From: Pascua guehoae
Lineage: Eukaryota > Basidiomycota > Tremellomycetes > Trichosporonales > Trichosporonaceae
Reading direction: 5' to 3'
Assembly (NCBI GenBank): GCA_001600415.1
Contig: BCJX01000017.1
Coordinates: forward strand, 220,514-284,513
Length of the DNA: 64,000 bases
Shown here: one piece after another, positions 34,252 through 46,275 of the stretch
Position numbering within the stretch: the stretch's first letter is position 1
Layout: every line of letters starts with the position of its first letter
The notes under the pieces: model-generated
The model's input: the letters and a program-made list of their open reading frames with translations, nothing else
Database searches by the model: none
What the model was told of the DNA's origin: nothing
Translations under genes and position numbers: made by a program

Positions 34252-36764
34252 TCAGAGCTCCGAGAAGATCCTGCCCGTTAGCAATATGCCCATTCCCTCC
34301 GTCGCTCTCTCGCTCTCTCCCTCGCCCCTTCCCTTGCCCGCTCCTCCCCTCCCCACTCGCCCCCTCGGCCCCACCCCCTACCCCCCACCCCAACCCCGAC
34401 TCACTCGTCAACAACCCAAGCCTGGTCCCAGAGCTTGACGTCCGTCTTGAGCCCGACCTTTTCGCCCTCCTTGTTAATCCGCCCGTGCAGCTCCATGTCC
34501 TTGCGGACCACCGCAACGTCGCCCTCGCGCATGCGGAGGAGGGGGCAAAAGTCGTTGCCGCCGTCGCCGACGTAGAGAATCTTGTTCCAGGACTCCTTGC
34601 CGCCGTGGGCCGCGAGCCACGTGTCGAGCTCGTCGCCCTTGCACATGTTGGGCAGGCAGCCGACGGTGCACGTGTGCTGTGGGCCATCGGCGGGGAGGCG
34701 GCGGCCAATGTGCAGGCGCTCACCCTCCCAGTGGGCGGGGTTGGTGATGACCTTGTCGAAGAGGTTGGTGAGGCCGTGCTTCTGGAGGGGTTAGGGTGGG
34801 CTCAGGGGGAGGGGGGGGAGGGGAAGGGGAAGGGAAAGTAGAGGAGAGATAGGTGAGGAGGGATAGGTAGAGGAGAGATAGGTAGAGGGCAAGAGAGGGA
34901 GGTAGGCGGAAAGGGGGCGCAATGGATAAACAAGTCGGTGCAGTTCAAGTGAGCGCACAAGTGGCCAAGCCACGGTTGGGAGAGAAGGGGATGACAGTGG
35001 ACCCCAGCACCTCGACCCCTTGCCGACATGTCCGTCACACACCCTGCCACGCCGAGTAACACCTGTGCCATACGACTAGACCCGGTTCTCGCGCGACACC
35101 AATCTGATGGCTCTCTACACGCCGTACACCTCACAGTACACGCCCTCACCACGATCTCAACCCCACGACACTCAGCACGCTCGACTCACCTCGAGAATGG
35201 TGCCAATGTAGACCTCGTTCGAGTTGGAGAGACACAGGAACGTCGTCTCGCCGCGGTTCTGGAGGTTTGTGACGGCGCGCTTCATGGCCGGGTGCTGTGT
35301 GTCAGTGCGGTGCGGCGTCAATAGGGGGGTGGGTTGGAAGCCGACCGGTGGGATCCACTCTTCTTCCATTCCCATGGGCAACTCTCGGCCTTGTCCAAGG
35401 GCCTGGTGTTGGGCCGAGGATGAGACCAGTTGTGAAGGTAAAATGTACCTCTGTGGAAGGCATTTGCTTGTGGCTGCTGTGCGTCGTAGCTCCGACCTCT
35501 ACACTGCCCGCCTGCGCCCGTATAGTCCACATAACGCTCGCCGCTCGCCGCTGGCCACTCGTCACTCGTCACTCGCCGCTCGTCACTCGTCACTCGCCGC
35601 TCGTCACTCATCGCCCATCGCGTCGCTCATCACCTTCCGTCACAGCCCACACCTCACCATGAGCACCACCTCTCGCAGCCTTCACCGCCTTCACCTGCCA
35701 CAACGTCGTCCACCTCCACCTCTCACCTCCAACGTCCACCTCCCATCCTGTCCCAATCTGAGCCCAATCCGAGCCTTCACTCACAACAGGCAGCAACCGC
35801 AGGGCCTCGAGCACGTCCTCGCGCTTGTATCCCGCCTTGTGGAGGTCGGCCATTGTCTGGTCGCTGCGTGTCAGTGGGGTGAGCAATGCGAGCAACGCGA
35901 GCGGAGCTGAGCGAGCGGAACGAATGGAGGGCCCAAGTATAGGAATGTAGCCACGCCATCTTCCAGTGTCGTGCTGTGGAGCCGATAAAAGCCACTCGGC
36001 AGGCGCAGAGGTGGACCTGGAGCTGGACAACGACGAGCACGAACGGCAGACGAGCAGCACAAACGCCTGGCTTTAGGGTGTCACCGCCGCTCCATGTTAT
36101 CCCAGCGGTCAGACTAGACATGCAGCGTACAGCATCTGGAGCAGAAGAGCACAGGGCAGAGTCGAGCGCAGCGCACAGCAAGGACGGCAGACTTGCACAA
36201 GGCTGACTCGAGCTCTCGGCCTATGTGCCGAGCCAGCACTCATCATTGCGGCGCTCGCTGCCCGGGCACTGTGCTCTCTACCCTTGTCCCGCTCTCTACC
36301 CCCGCCATGTGTCCCAGCCAATGCCCGCGAACTCGGTTATCGGGTCCCTCGCCACGTCCAACTGCCCGACCGGGTGTGCCGCACAACAGCGAGAGGTGTA
36401 GACCACGCTGCTGCCATACTCCTTCACCGCTGACGCCGGGGTGTCGTCTGCTCATCCCCCCCTTCCTCAACCACCACAACCACCACAACAAACCCCCACC
36501 CGCACCCACACCCGCACCTGCACCCGCACTCGCACCCGCATCCACCCCAGCCCAACAACCCCCAACCCCCACCCCTCCCCAACCCCCTCCCAACCCCCCG
36601 CCCAAGCCCACTCACACAACATCCGGCATACACTGGCTCCCCGCACTCTTGCGGTCCTGCAGGAGCCGCCGGAGCCCCGTGTCGAGCACCTCGAACACCC
36701 AGCGGTCCGTGTCCTGGTCCACAAACGACCAGTCAAAGTCGAACACGACGAGGTTTTTCGACAT
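34252..36764 (-). CDS. PHOSPHO1/2-type HAD phosphatase
   Basis: PHOSPHO family enzymes remove phosphate from small molecules (phosphoethanolamine/phosphocholine or pyridoxal phosphate). Five exons (36764-36616, 35863-35785, 35294-35190, 34781-34405, 34270-34252) give 242 residues, the family's usual length. HAD motif I is VFDFDWSFVDQDTD near the N-terminus with the nucleophile and second aspartate of DxD; motif II is in CLSNSN; motif IV is YVGDGGNDFCPLL. A Cys-rich insertion (HTCTVGCLPNMC) precedes KGDELDTW, as in the family. The final exon is only 19 nt (EIFSEL): its donor GTGAGT overlaps an in-frame TGA, so intron retention would end the protein at VVDE. Intron 1 is 752 nt and contains a CGTCACTCGTCACTCGCCGCT repeat just upstream of exon 3 territory. 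Substrate not determinable. Confidence 0.9.
35546..35612. repeat. Tandem CGTCACTCGTCACTCGCCGCT repeat
   Basis: About three imperfect copies of a 21-nt unit built from 7-nt words (CGTCACT, CGCCGCT), within intron 2 of the HAD phosphatase gene (between exons at 35785 and 35294). Confidence 0.8.
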
Positions 36765-37424
36765 TGTCGAGGTATACGCGCGGGTCAAGGCGGGCAGGAG
36801 AGGTGGCGGCGGACGTGGGGTAAATATACGAGGCGGTCGCGGTCGACAAACTCGGAGAGTGTGTCGGAGAGAGTGCAAAATGGTGGGTTGGTGATAAGGA
36901 AATATGTCAACAGTTGAAACACGTACGGCGTACGGTGGCGGTCCTAGTGGCGCGGCCGAGTCGTAAAAGTCAAAGTCGGAAAAGGGGAGGTGGAGGCGCC
37001 GATCGCCGGGTAAGAGCAAAAGCACGTGCGCGAGCAGAGAGGCACTGCCACGAGCCACTCTTGTGCTCAGCGACGACCTGTGGCCATGGCTGGCTACCGC
37101 GGTAGCCGTGCCGCATGCCAGATGCCAGTACGAGCTGCACTCTCGGCTCTGCACACTCGACTCTGCACACTCGACTTGCAAGCCGCACGCAGTGCGTTAA
37201 CGGTCATGTCCGTCGCGCCCTGGGCAACGGTACTACCCCGTACCAGACCCAATGCCAGGTCGAGGCGCTGGTATAACAGAATGCATGATATAGCCAACAG
37301 TGCACCTACTGCTCAAAGGCTCTCGGTTCACAAACCCTCACTACCGTTCCGCCTTGCCTTCCCCCACACCCCCTGCACACCCCACCACACCCCGCCCCAC
37401 GCCTCCCACCCTACCCCTTACGCA
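36765..37424. other. Intergenic, no gene seen
   Basis: Promoter side of the HAD phosphatase gene and 3' flank of APC4. It includes a short repeat (GACTCTGCACACTCGACT-like) at about 37148-37172. No coding sequence recognised. Confidence 0.5.
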
Positions 37425-40197
37425 CTACTCCTCCATGGTAACGTCCTCCTCTACATCCTCCTCCTCCTCGCTGTCCTCGTTGGTCGCGAGGTCGAGCACC
37501 TCGATCTCGGTACCAGAGCGCGTCAGAACACAGCCCGAACGCCGCCCTTGGCGGCCGTTGAGCGCCAGAAGCCAGCGGGGCTGTTCGGCGCGCACGGTGC
37601 CCAGGAGGCGGCACCGTGCCAGCGTGAGCGGCGTTTGGGGGAGATGGGCGATCTGGTGTGAGTATGATAGCACGTGGGCCACACGCGTACTCACCGCGGC
37701 GTCCAATTTGCCACGGATGTTGGCAGGTGACATCGCATCGACTACGCCCTCCAGGTACACGGTGCCGAGGTACCGCTGCCCGGCACTGTTGAATACAATG
37801 GCAAGCTCGTCATCGTCGAAGAACTGGGCCTGCACCACCTCGGCACCAGAGAGCACCAGGCGGGCGGTCAGAGCGTCCATGCGCTCGCTGACGCGTACCA
37901 CGACGACTGGGGTCAGCTTGAACCTCGTTGCGACACTCACGCTCGCCCTTGACGCAAGATGCGGCCCATGGTGTGCCCGAAATGACACGGTCGTCCACCG
38001 GCTCGTCGTGGCGGATCATTTTGAGCAATAGATGCCTCGACGGCGTAGACGGCCCCTCAGAGTCCGGGTATCGCGCACTGCGAACTGTTTCGCTGCAAGC
38101 AGCGAGGAGGCTATTGGCCCACGCCCACAACTCGAGTGTGGGATGGCGCTCGACAGGCTCCTCAGGCCGCATGGTGGGGCTACCCATGGTATCGGGGCTA
38201 GAAGCGATCGGCGACGGTATCAGCGGAGACGCCTGCGTCGTTGACGCGCCGCGCGAGGGGGAAAAGCTGTGGTCGGGCAGAAGTAGTGGCGATGTACCGA
38301 GATCTGCAGGCATGCGTGGTGATGTTAAGCGCGCCAGTGTCGTGCGCATGACCGCGTCGAGTGGTTTGGGGTTTGGAGCAGGCTTGGAGGGAATGCCTGC
38401 AGGGAGCACCTCATCGGCAGCATCGGGCACATTGGGAAAGTGGCGCTTGATTCGAGAGGACACAAAGCCCTGCCGCATAAACGACCACACAAACTTGAGG
38501 TCATACGTTGGCTCGGGCACTGCATCGTCTGCAGACGCTGTTGTGCGAGCCAGCTCTTTGAGCGTCAGCACGAATTCTGATGTTGCAAACTTACCATAAC
38601 GCAACCACGTGGCCCACTCCTCGACAGCAACCTGGTCGACCTCGGCATCCTGTCGCACGTGGTCGCACAGAATGGTGAATCCCCGTGCAATATCGACTGC
38701 ACGCTGCACTGTTTCCCGGTCAAGGACCAGATCGCTCTCAACCAGCTCGCTCGTCCACCCTTCCAGTTCAGCGAGGATGAGGAGAATACGTTCTAGGGCG
38801 GGGGAGATGCTCTGCGCCATCACTTTGTTTATTGTGTGGAACGCAGTGACGAGCATCTGTTCCCACTTTGAGACAGTCTGAGTGTCAGTGCTGGTTCATA
38901 GTGGGCAGGACCACGGCACATACGCGGTTCATCATTCGGTTCCCTATCCATTCTCCGACGGCCGGCCCGCAACGACCAACCATGAGGAACCGAAACAGGT
39001 CCGCATGGACATCTGCTGCGGACACTGCATGTCAGCCTATGCCTGACGGATATCCAATGACTCACTCCCATGCTGTGCGCCACAACTCTCGAGTTCCTCG
39101 CGCCACATCATGGTCTGCTTCTCGCCCTCTTTAAACGCTGCCTGGCACGCCTCTAGACCGCGGAGCACAACGTTGATGAGGTCGACAATGGCATGGGCGC
39201 GTTCCGCGAGCGCAAGCGTGGACGCGGGAGGGTGTGTGGGCGTTCCTTCCACAAGAGGAAATGTGCCTGTGAGGAAGCGAGCGGAGGATCCTGGCGGACG
39301 CCGCTTTGGTTCGCCGACAACGAGCACGTCTGGCGGCACAGGGACTGGGGAGGGAAGGAGGGCTGGGAACGACGATAGCTTGTCGTGCAGGCCTAGGTCC
39401 TTTGCCGTTGGAGGTGGGGGTGCAAAGGGGTTAATACTGGCGTCAGGCAGTGCCACACACAACACACGTACACGGCGGGCTTTGGGGGTTCGACAGGGGT
39501 CACGCGTGGCAACACGTCGAGAAGCATGAGCGCCGAGCCGGGCTATAGTTAGCAAAGTTGGAGGCGTAGGAGTGCTCACCTTTGGCTTGTCCCACTTGGA
39601 CCCGCCATCAACCCACTCCATGTGCCACCACTCTGGCCACTGTCGATGGAGTCCCCAATCAGCCTCGATCGGCACGCTCATCAGCGAGGGTGGAATAGGG
39701 ATGGCCTTGGCGACCTTGCCGGTGTGCACGGACAGGTGCTCAATGGCACTCTTGTTGATGTTGCGGAACGAGGATGATTCGGAAGATGGCCATGGATTCA
39801 AGCGCAGGACGATGAGGGAGAGGAACAGGCCTGTAGGGTGTCAGTACTTCTAGTGGACAATGGGCCACCAGAGCGGTGATGCGATCACCAGAGCGGTGAT
39901 GCGATCTCCGCGCGACCTACCGTCCAAGCTCCAGGCGAGGCCCAAGACGCGCCCAGACACCTCGGCCTCCCACACCTTGCTGCCCGTAATACGCCACAGA
40001 GTGACTGCTGTGCGGACACCCCCCGCCCGCGACTTGCCCTTGCCAAAGGCCGTCGCGGTGCCGGTGCCATCGTCCTCGTTGAGGAGGGCGACGAGGTCCA
40101 TGGTCGGGTTGCATGCTCCCGGGTGAAGAATGTGCGGCTCCCCGAGAGAGATAGTTGCGAGTCGGGAGAACGACCGCGTCGTGGGGACCTCGGCCAT
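37425..40197 (-). CDS. APC4: Anaphase-promoting complex subunit 4
   Basis: Apc4 is a scaffold subunit of the APC/C ubiquitin ligase that triggers anaphase and mitotic exit. Eight exons (40197-39921, 39830-39580, 39542-39472, 39436-39066, 39024-38924, 38877-37941, 37906-37695, 37652-37425) give 815 residues, normal for the family. I chose 40197 (MAEVPTTRSFSRLATIS); 40272 would add 25 His/Asp-rich residues. The N-terminal half is a WD40-like propeller beginning with the signature CNPTMDLVALLNED and later VLGLAWSLDGLFLSLIVLRL. The Apc4 long domain follows: ADVHADLFRFLMVGRCGPAV, then KWEQMLVTAFHTINKVMAQS, LERILLILAELEGW. The C-terminus is acidic (EDSEEEEDVEEDVTMEE). Intron 6 is only 34 nt. It is divergent from the zinc-finger gene. 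Confidence 0.9.
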
Positions 40198-40644
40198 TCT
40201 GCTGGTGTCGTCGAGGTGAGCAAGGTGGTGATGAAGAAGGTGATGTCCGTTGTTGGACGCGTCGATTCCCATTGTTGACTTTGGTGGAACTCGAAAGTGG
40301 AGGTGATTACTAGCGGGAGCAAATGTTGAAATGAAGCAGATTCAAATTGGATTACAAAAGTGGAGGTGGGTTGAAATAGATTGCCCAGGCTGACTGTGTC
40401 AGGAACCGACCCATTCAGCAGTGGACGGGGTGGTGGGTGGGTGGGCGTGCGGTGTGGTGGTGACGACCTACGTGCTGGTGGAATAACCATAGACATCAGT
40501 CCATCAGTCCAACTCTTCTTCCCACCACACCACTCGTTCGTTACCTCCACCTGCATCAACTGCATCGCCAGCATCACCTCGGCGCCTCTTGGGAATACCT
40601 CTTCATTACCATTGCGACCCGCCAGTCGGCCGGAAAGAGCCACC
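40198..40644. promoter_or_regulatory. Divergent promoter region, APC4 / C2H2 protein
   Basis: The 447 nt between head-to-head starts. It is locally less GC-rich around 40310-40380 (AATTGGATTACAAAAG), which is common for a core promoter. No coding sequence supported. Confidence 0.55.
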
Positions 40645-42348
40645 ATGCGTTCGTCGCCTCCTTCGCGCCGGGGCGACTACACCGACTCTGAAGACGAGCT
40701 ACCCTACAACCATCCCTTGCGGCCTGCCCCCGGCGCCCCGATCCGCAGTGGGCGAGCGACGCGCGGTCGTGCTGCCCGGAGCTACAGCGGGGAAGATGAC
40801 GACAATGACGATGATCTCGAGTCCGAGTCGGGGCAGGAAGACGAAGGCGCCATGGACGTCGACGACGAGATTGATGAACTGCTATCCGACGACGGCGACG
40901 GGGACGACCACAATCGTGGTGACGGGGGTGACGGGGACGACGACGGAGATGGGGACGGCGACGGCGACATGACCATGTCCAAGGACAAGGCTGATGACCA
41001 ACAACGCGACTGCCTGTGGGACGACTGCGAGATGGTGCTCGACAACAAGGAGGCACTCATCCAGCATGTCGCCGAAGGTGAGTATCGTGGACACTTTTTC
41101 ATGCTTGCGCGCTTGGTACCAGCTGGGACATGACGGCAAGCCCGCTCGGCCGCGCATACGTGCAGCCGCGCAGTTCTATCCGTGGGGCCTCGGGGGCTAG
41201 TCACGCTTGCACATGTCACATGGGGGCTGAGACTGACGTCTGTGCAGCGCATTCAAACCAAGGGAAGCAGCCGTATGCGTGTCTTTGGCGCACATGCCAC
41301 CGTGTCGGGCAACGACAAGCCAGCAGGCACGCGCTGTTAACGCATATGCGGTCGCATACCGGCGAGAAGCCCTACGAGTGTCCCGAACCAGGTAAGTACG
41401 GGTTTGCAGCGTGGGTGGTGACTGGGGAAACAGATCAGCACTGCTCGCATTCATAATGGTGTGAATTTTGGCAGGAGGTGGAGACAGGGAGGCGATCGAG
41501 TCGAAAGGTGGTGGTATCGAAGCATCAAATGCCATCGAGATGAGATGGCAAGCTGCTAGTGAACGACCGTGACAGCACGCTTGGTCTCACATGGCATTGG
41601 TGCCGTGTGAGGTAGCCACGGGGACACCAAGGTGACCGAGTATCGTGGCGTCGGCTCACAAGCAATCGTGTTGACCCCCTTAGGCTGCTTCAGACGCTTC
41701 ACCCGCTCCGACGCGATGAACAAGCACGTGCGCGCGCTCCACGGCCCCGGCGGGCCAAAGAAGAAGGGCAAGGGGACGGGGCGGCAGAGCCGTGGCGGCG
41801 GTGGTGACGACGAGGGCAGCGTGTTGACGACGCGACCGCTCGATCACGACGAGCCGAGCACGGCCGACAAGGACCTGGCGCGGGACGACGACATTGCCGA
41901 GGTTGTCCTGCGCGTGCACGCGCGGGACCGCGACCGCATCGAGCCTGCCACGCCCGACGAGGAAGGTGCGATCAAGTATGTGCGCGAGCGGCGACCGGGC
42001 GGCGGACGTCCCGCGCGCGGCAGGGGGCGGCGCAATTCGGACAGCGGCGACGATGCGTTTGACGAAGGCGCCTCGGCACGGTACCCGCAGGAACGCGTGC
42101 TCGAGTCGTACCTCGTCGACCAGAACGACAACGAAGTGCCCGTCATGGGCAGGTGCAAGTGGCAGGCAAAGTATGTCATGGCAAAGGCAAAACTCATGCT
42201 CGTCGACGAGGAAAACAAGATGCGCCGCGACGAACTCGAGTTTTGGCTCAAGGAGGAGGAGCGCGTCTTTGGCACCGGTGCTGGAAGCACGGCCGGGACG
42301 TCGAGGAGGGACGAGAGGCGGTCACGCCACGAGCGCGACGAGAGGTAG
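40645..42348 (+). CDS. C2H2 zinc-finger protein, acidic N-terminus
   Basis: Three exons (40645-41077, 41248-41391, 41684-42348) give 413 residues; the ATG has a strong context (GCCACCATG). Residues 1-115 are very acidic (long Asp/Glu runs), then three C2H2 fingers: CLWDDCEMVLDNKEALIQHV finished across intron 1 by AEAH; YACLWRTCHRVGQRQASRHA with LLTHMRSH; a TGEKPYEC linker; and CPEPGCFRRFTRSDAMNKHV with RALH, itself split by intron 2. The C-terminus has a helical segment (YLVDQNDNEVPVMGRCKWQA, KAKLMLVDEENKMRRDELEF). The finger arrangement resembles YY1/Iec1-type proteins, and an Ino80-complex Iec1-like role is possible, but I cannot establish it. A nuclear DNA-binding function is inferred from the fingers. 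Confidence 0.88.
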
Positions 42349-42688
42349 AGAGCGGGCGCGGCGTAGGTGTTGTACCAATAGCTCCGAGGAGCACATATAT
42401 GCATGGCGTTCAGCCACGGCGCTTGCGAGCGGGGCCATTGTAGCATGGCTGACGTCCATTTGAGCGCCCAAGTTTGTTCCGCTCGGACGAGTGAGCGCCC
42501 AGCCGAGCTGCAAGCGTCTCAACGACTGCTCAGCTCAGTAACAAATGCAGCCGATCTCAAGTTCAACTCTGGGTGACGGACCCTCCAATACCGTACCCCC
42601 ATACCATGAAACTCGCAACATGCTCCCCAACGTATATCCTGATACCAATACATCGTCCTGCAACCTAATCAACCCGTCGCTGTACAAA
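42349..42688. other. Convergent intergenic region, no gene seen
   Basis: Separates the 3' ends of the zinc-finger gene and the dehydrogenase gene. No feature recognised. Confidence 0.5.
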
Positions 42689-45248
42689 CTAGTGGATCTG
42701 GGGCATCGAGACGGCGGCGCGGGTAGAGATGGCGTCAGCCGAGGGCCAGAGGGCAGTGGTGGTCTTGCGCTGGGTGTAGAACTCGAGACCAGTCTTGCCG
42801 TAGAAGGGAATGTCGCCCATGAACGAGCCCTTGGAGCCCGACCAGTTGAACATGGGGAGAGGGACGGGGACGGCAACGTTGACACCAATCTGTCCGGGCT
42901 CGGCCTCAATCTCGAAGCGGCGGGCAGTGGCACCGTTGTTGGTGAAGATGGCGGCGCCGTTGCCGTACCTGTTCTTGTTGATGATCTCAATGGCGTCGTC
43001 GAGGGTCTCGGCCGAGACAATGGTGAGGACGGGGCCGAAGATCTCGTTCTTGTACGCGCTCATGTCGGTGGTGGCCTCGACAACGGTGGGGCCGACGAAG
43101 TTGCCGTTGGGGTAGTCGGCGACAGTGTATCCACGGCCGTCGAGGAGGATCTTGCCACCCTCCTTCTCAACGGTGCCGATGAGGCCCTCGATGCGCTCCT
43201 TGGCAGCAGGCGAGATGACGGGGCCGAGGTCGGTGTGCTCCTCAAAGCCACCCGAGACCTTGAGCGACTTGGCGCGCTCAATGAGGTCGGGGATCCACTT
43301 GCGCGACTCGCCGACGAAGATGGCGACCGAGAGGGCCATGCAGCGCTGGCCAGCGGCGCCGAAGGCGGCACCGGCAACGGCGTTGAGGGTAAGGTTCTTG
43401 TTGGCTGAGAGGGGTAGTCAGCAAATGAAAACACACGCTCTAGAGGCCTGTGCCGAACCACCCGATGTGTACGGGTCGGAACTCGGAACTCGGCAATCGG
43501 CAATTTCGAGATTACTCACCATCAGGCATGATGACACAGTGGTTCTTGGCACCGAGGTTGGCCTGGACACGCTTGCCCTGGACAATGGCGCGGTCGTAGA
43601 TGTGCTTGCCGGCAACGTCACCACCGACGAACGAGATGGCCTTGATGTCGGGGTGGTCGCAGACGCGGTTGACCGAGTTGTGGGTGCCGTGGACAACGTT
43701 GATGACTCCAGGGGGCATGCCGGCGCGCTCGCAAAGCTCGGCAATGATCATGGTGGCTCCAGGGTCACGCTCCGAAGGCTTGACGAGGAGGGTGTTGCCG
43801 GTGACGGTGGCAAGGGCAGCCGACCAGAGGACAATCCTGAAAGAGGCGTCAGTCTCGCGATTCTGATTGGCGGCACGTGTCCATGACACGCGTTTGATGG
43901 GCAGACATGGTCCTCGGGGCAAGCGCGGGCCACACGCCTCGGCCTCTTACCCCGGAGACGGATGATGGGGTGACGTCTCAACTTGAGACCGACAATGTGG
44001 GGAACACTTACATGGCGGGGAAGTTGAAAGGAGTGATGGCGGCGGTGACACCGAGGGGGATGCGGCGAGAGTAGGTGTCCATGCCGTTGGCAACCTCGAG
44101 CTTGTCGCCGAGGAGGGTCGAGGTGATGCCGGTAGCAGTCTCAACAACCTGGGCGGGGTTAGCATCGTGCCTGGTGGGTAGCCGCGACGAGGTGGGGAGA
44201 TAGGGACAAAGGTACAACGGGCCTATGCGACACAGAGGTGAACGAGCCCGTGGAGCCGAACCCGTGTGGATGAGGCGTGTGCTGGGCAGGGTAGATCTGC
44301 CGACATGGCTAGAGCCGAGGTCCAGTTACGCTTGCTCCAACAAAGAAAAGTTGAGGAATGCGGCCAAAAAACACCAAGCCGACAATCTCCACAATTATCG
44401 CCACTTGGTGCTCGGCCCACCGTCGCCGCAGAGTCACACTCGTCTACCCCGTGAATGCACCAGTCTCAGTACTCACCTGGAGACCACGGCCAACGTCGCC
44501 CTGGGCGTCGGCGAACGTCTTGCCCTGCTCGAGGACGATCGACTTGGCAATGTCGTCGGTGTGCTGGCGGATGAGGTGCTGGAGCTCAAAGATGACACGC
44601 TGGCGGCGCATGATCGAGGTCTTGCCCCACGTCTTGTACGCCTCCTTGGCGGCCGCGACGGCGTCGTTGAACTCGGACTCGGTGGTCTCGGGGACGCGGT
44701 TCACGACAACGTTCGAGGCCTGGGAAGGGTCAGCTGACATCCCTTGCGAGAAGCCCAAGTGTGGCTTGAAGGAAGGATGGGGTCGTGGGGTCGTGGCCAG
44801 GGCGACAGCTGTCCCTTCGCACAGAATGCACTGAGACAAGCAAGCGCTCAACAGCGTTCACATGACTGGCGTTGTACACGCATACAGTCTTGCTGTGTGG
44901 CACTCCCTGTTTGGCACACATTGACGACCAGATAGCTAGACAGCTCTCCCCCGTGATCCAGGGAAGGTGTCGTCTGAACACGTCCTCCACAGCAGTGGTA
45001 CTCACGGGGTCGTGGACGTCGATCCACTTGTCGGCCTTGGACTCGACAAACTCGCCACCAATGTAGTTCTTGGTGGTACCGCCAGTAGCGCTGGTGCCCT
45101 TCCACTTTGCGCTAACCTCCTCGGCGGCCTTGGCAGCGAGGGGCGAGTACTTGCCGGCCTGCACCTGGGGGGCAGCAGCGGCCGAGGCGTAGCCGCGGAC
45201 GCGGAGGGTGTTGCGGGCAGAGGTTGAGGCAAGGCGAGTGATCATCAT
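42689..45248 (-). CDS. Methylmalonate-semialdehyde dehydrogenase (ALDH6 family), mitochondrial
   Basis: The enzyme converts methylmalonate or malonate semialdehyde with NAD+ and CoA to propionyl- or acetyl-CoA in valine and uracil/beta-alanine breakdown. Five exons (45248-45006, 44719-44477, 44148-44012, 43836-43520, 43404-42689) give 551 residues. The N-terminus [20 protein letters not shown] is a clear mitochondrial targeting sequence. Core motifs: [74 protein letters not shown], and the catalytic-cysteine block [20 protein letters not shown], with NEIFGPVL downstream. It ends [20 protein letters not shown] and a short tail. All key residues are present and length matches the family. Codon use is strongly biased to C-ending codons, suggesting high expression. 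Confidence 0.97.
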
Positions 45249-46275
45249 TTTGGAGGAGATGAAGGGAGATGAGAGGAGAGGAGAGGAGAGGAGAGGAGAG
45301 AGGTGGATGAGGAAGGAACAAGAAAGCGTGGATACGTGCAGAGGATATACTTTATCTACTGGCCGCGGCGGCTGGCACCTGGCACACCCAACGGGTTGCT
45401 ACATGGGCCTGGCAGTGGTGTGGGGAGGGAGGAAGTGGTGAGCCTGGCCCAGAGGAGAGAGGGCGGCGGTAAGCCGGGTTGTAGGCCCGGGGTTCGGCTC
45501 GGACCTAATAGCCGAGCCTAGGCGAGAAATCTCGGTAAAACACCCTGTGGGCGTGTGGGCGGGCGAAAAAAAAAGATATCAGCCAGATGCAAGGCATAAT
45601 GGGAATGCCAGCCAGCAGCCAGCTATAGTGCAGCCAGCATGCCCACAAGGCAGGCAGCAGGCAGGCAAGCATGCCATGGCGGCGCCGCCGACCAGAGGCA
45701 GACTGGGGGCGGGCCAGTTAGATTGTGGCTTTGCTTGGGTGTCTTGCCCCGGACCATGTCCATCATGCCAGCCAGGTCTCCCACCATCAGTGCACATACA
45801 TTCCACGCGGCGCGCACAGAGCGGTATCGGTACCACTCTGTTAAACCACCGTTTTAGGCGTCGTCGCCTTCGTTTGTCTGTTAGCCTGCCCACATGCAAC
45901 CCCAACTAGCCAAGTGATGCACCCCCACGGTCACCACCCGGCCGCTCAAGCCGGCCGCGGCCGCAATGGGCCCCTGTAAAGAACAGCCACACAAACACCA
46001 GACTTTCTCTCACTCCCCACCCCGAGCCCCGCGCCGCGAGCGCACGGCCCCACGCTCCAGCCATGCCACCTGGGTACCTGCCACCTTCCAGCCACGTAAA
46101 CAATACAAAGTCACAATGCATCAAGTCGCCGGCGACTCCGTCGCCACCCCACCTCGGTGCCCCGTCCCTCGACAAGACATGCCAGGCAATCAGACTTTGT
46201 CTCCTTCTGCCCCCCGTGCTTCATCCAGGCACCCTGGCACGTGTCACCACCCTACCCGTACTCTCGCCCACTCGC
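45249..46275. other. Intergenic, promoter side of MMSDH gene
   Basis: About 1 kb without a supported gene. A GAGAG repeat (five GGAGA units, about 45273-45300) lies 25 nt before the start codon, i.e. a TCTCC tract in the mRNA leader. A short palindromic stretch (GTAAGCCGGGTTGTAGGCCCGG) lies at about 45469-45491. The right half is the 3' flank of the RNase H2 gene. Confidence 0.5.

Noticed and set aside
42545..43408. 287-codon plus-strand frame
   Set aside because: Antisense shadow of the last exon of the methylmalonate-semialdehyde dehydrogenase gene.
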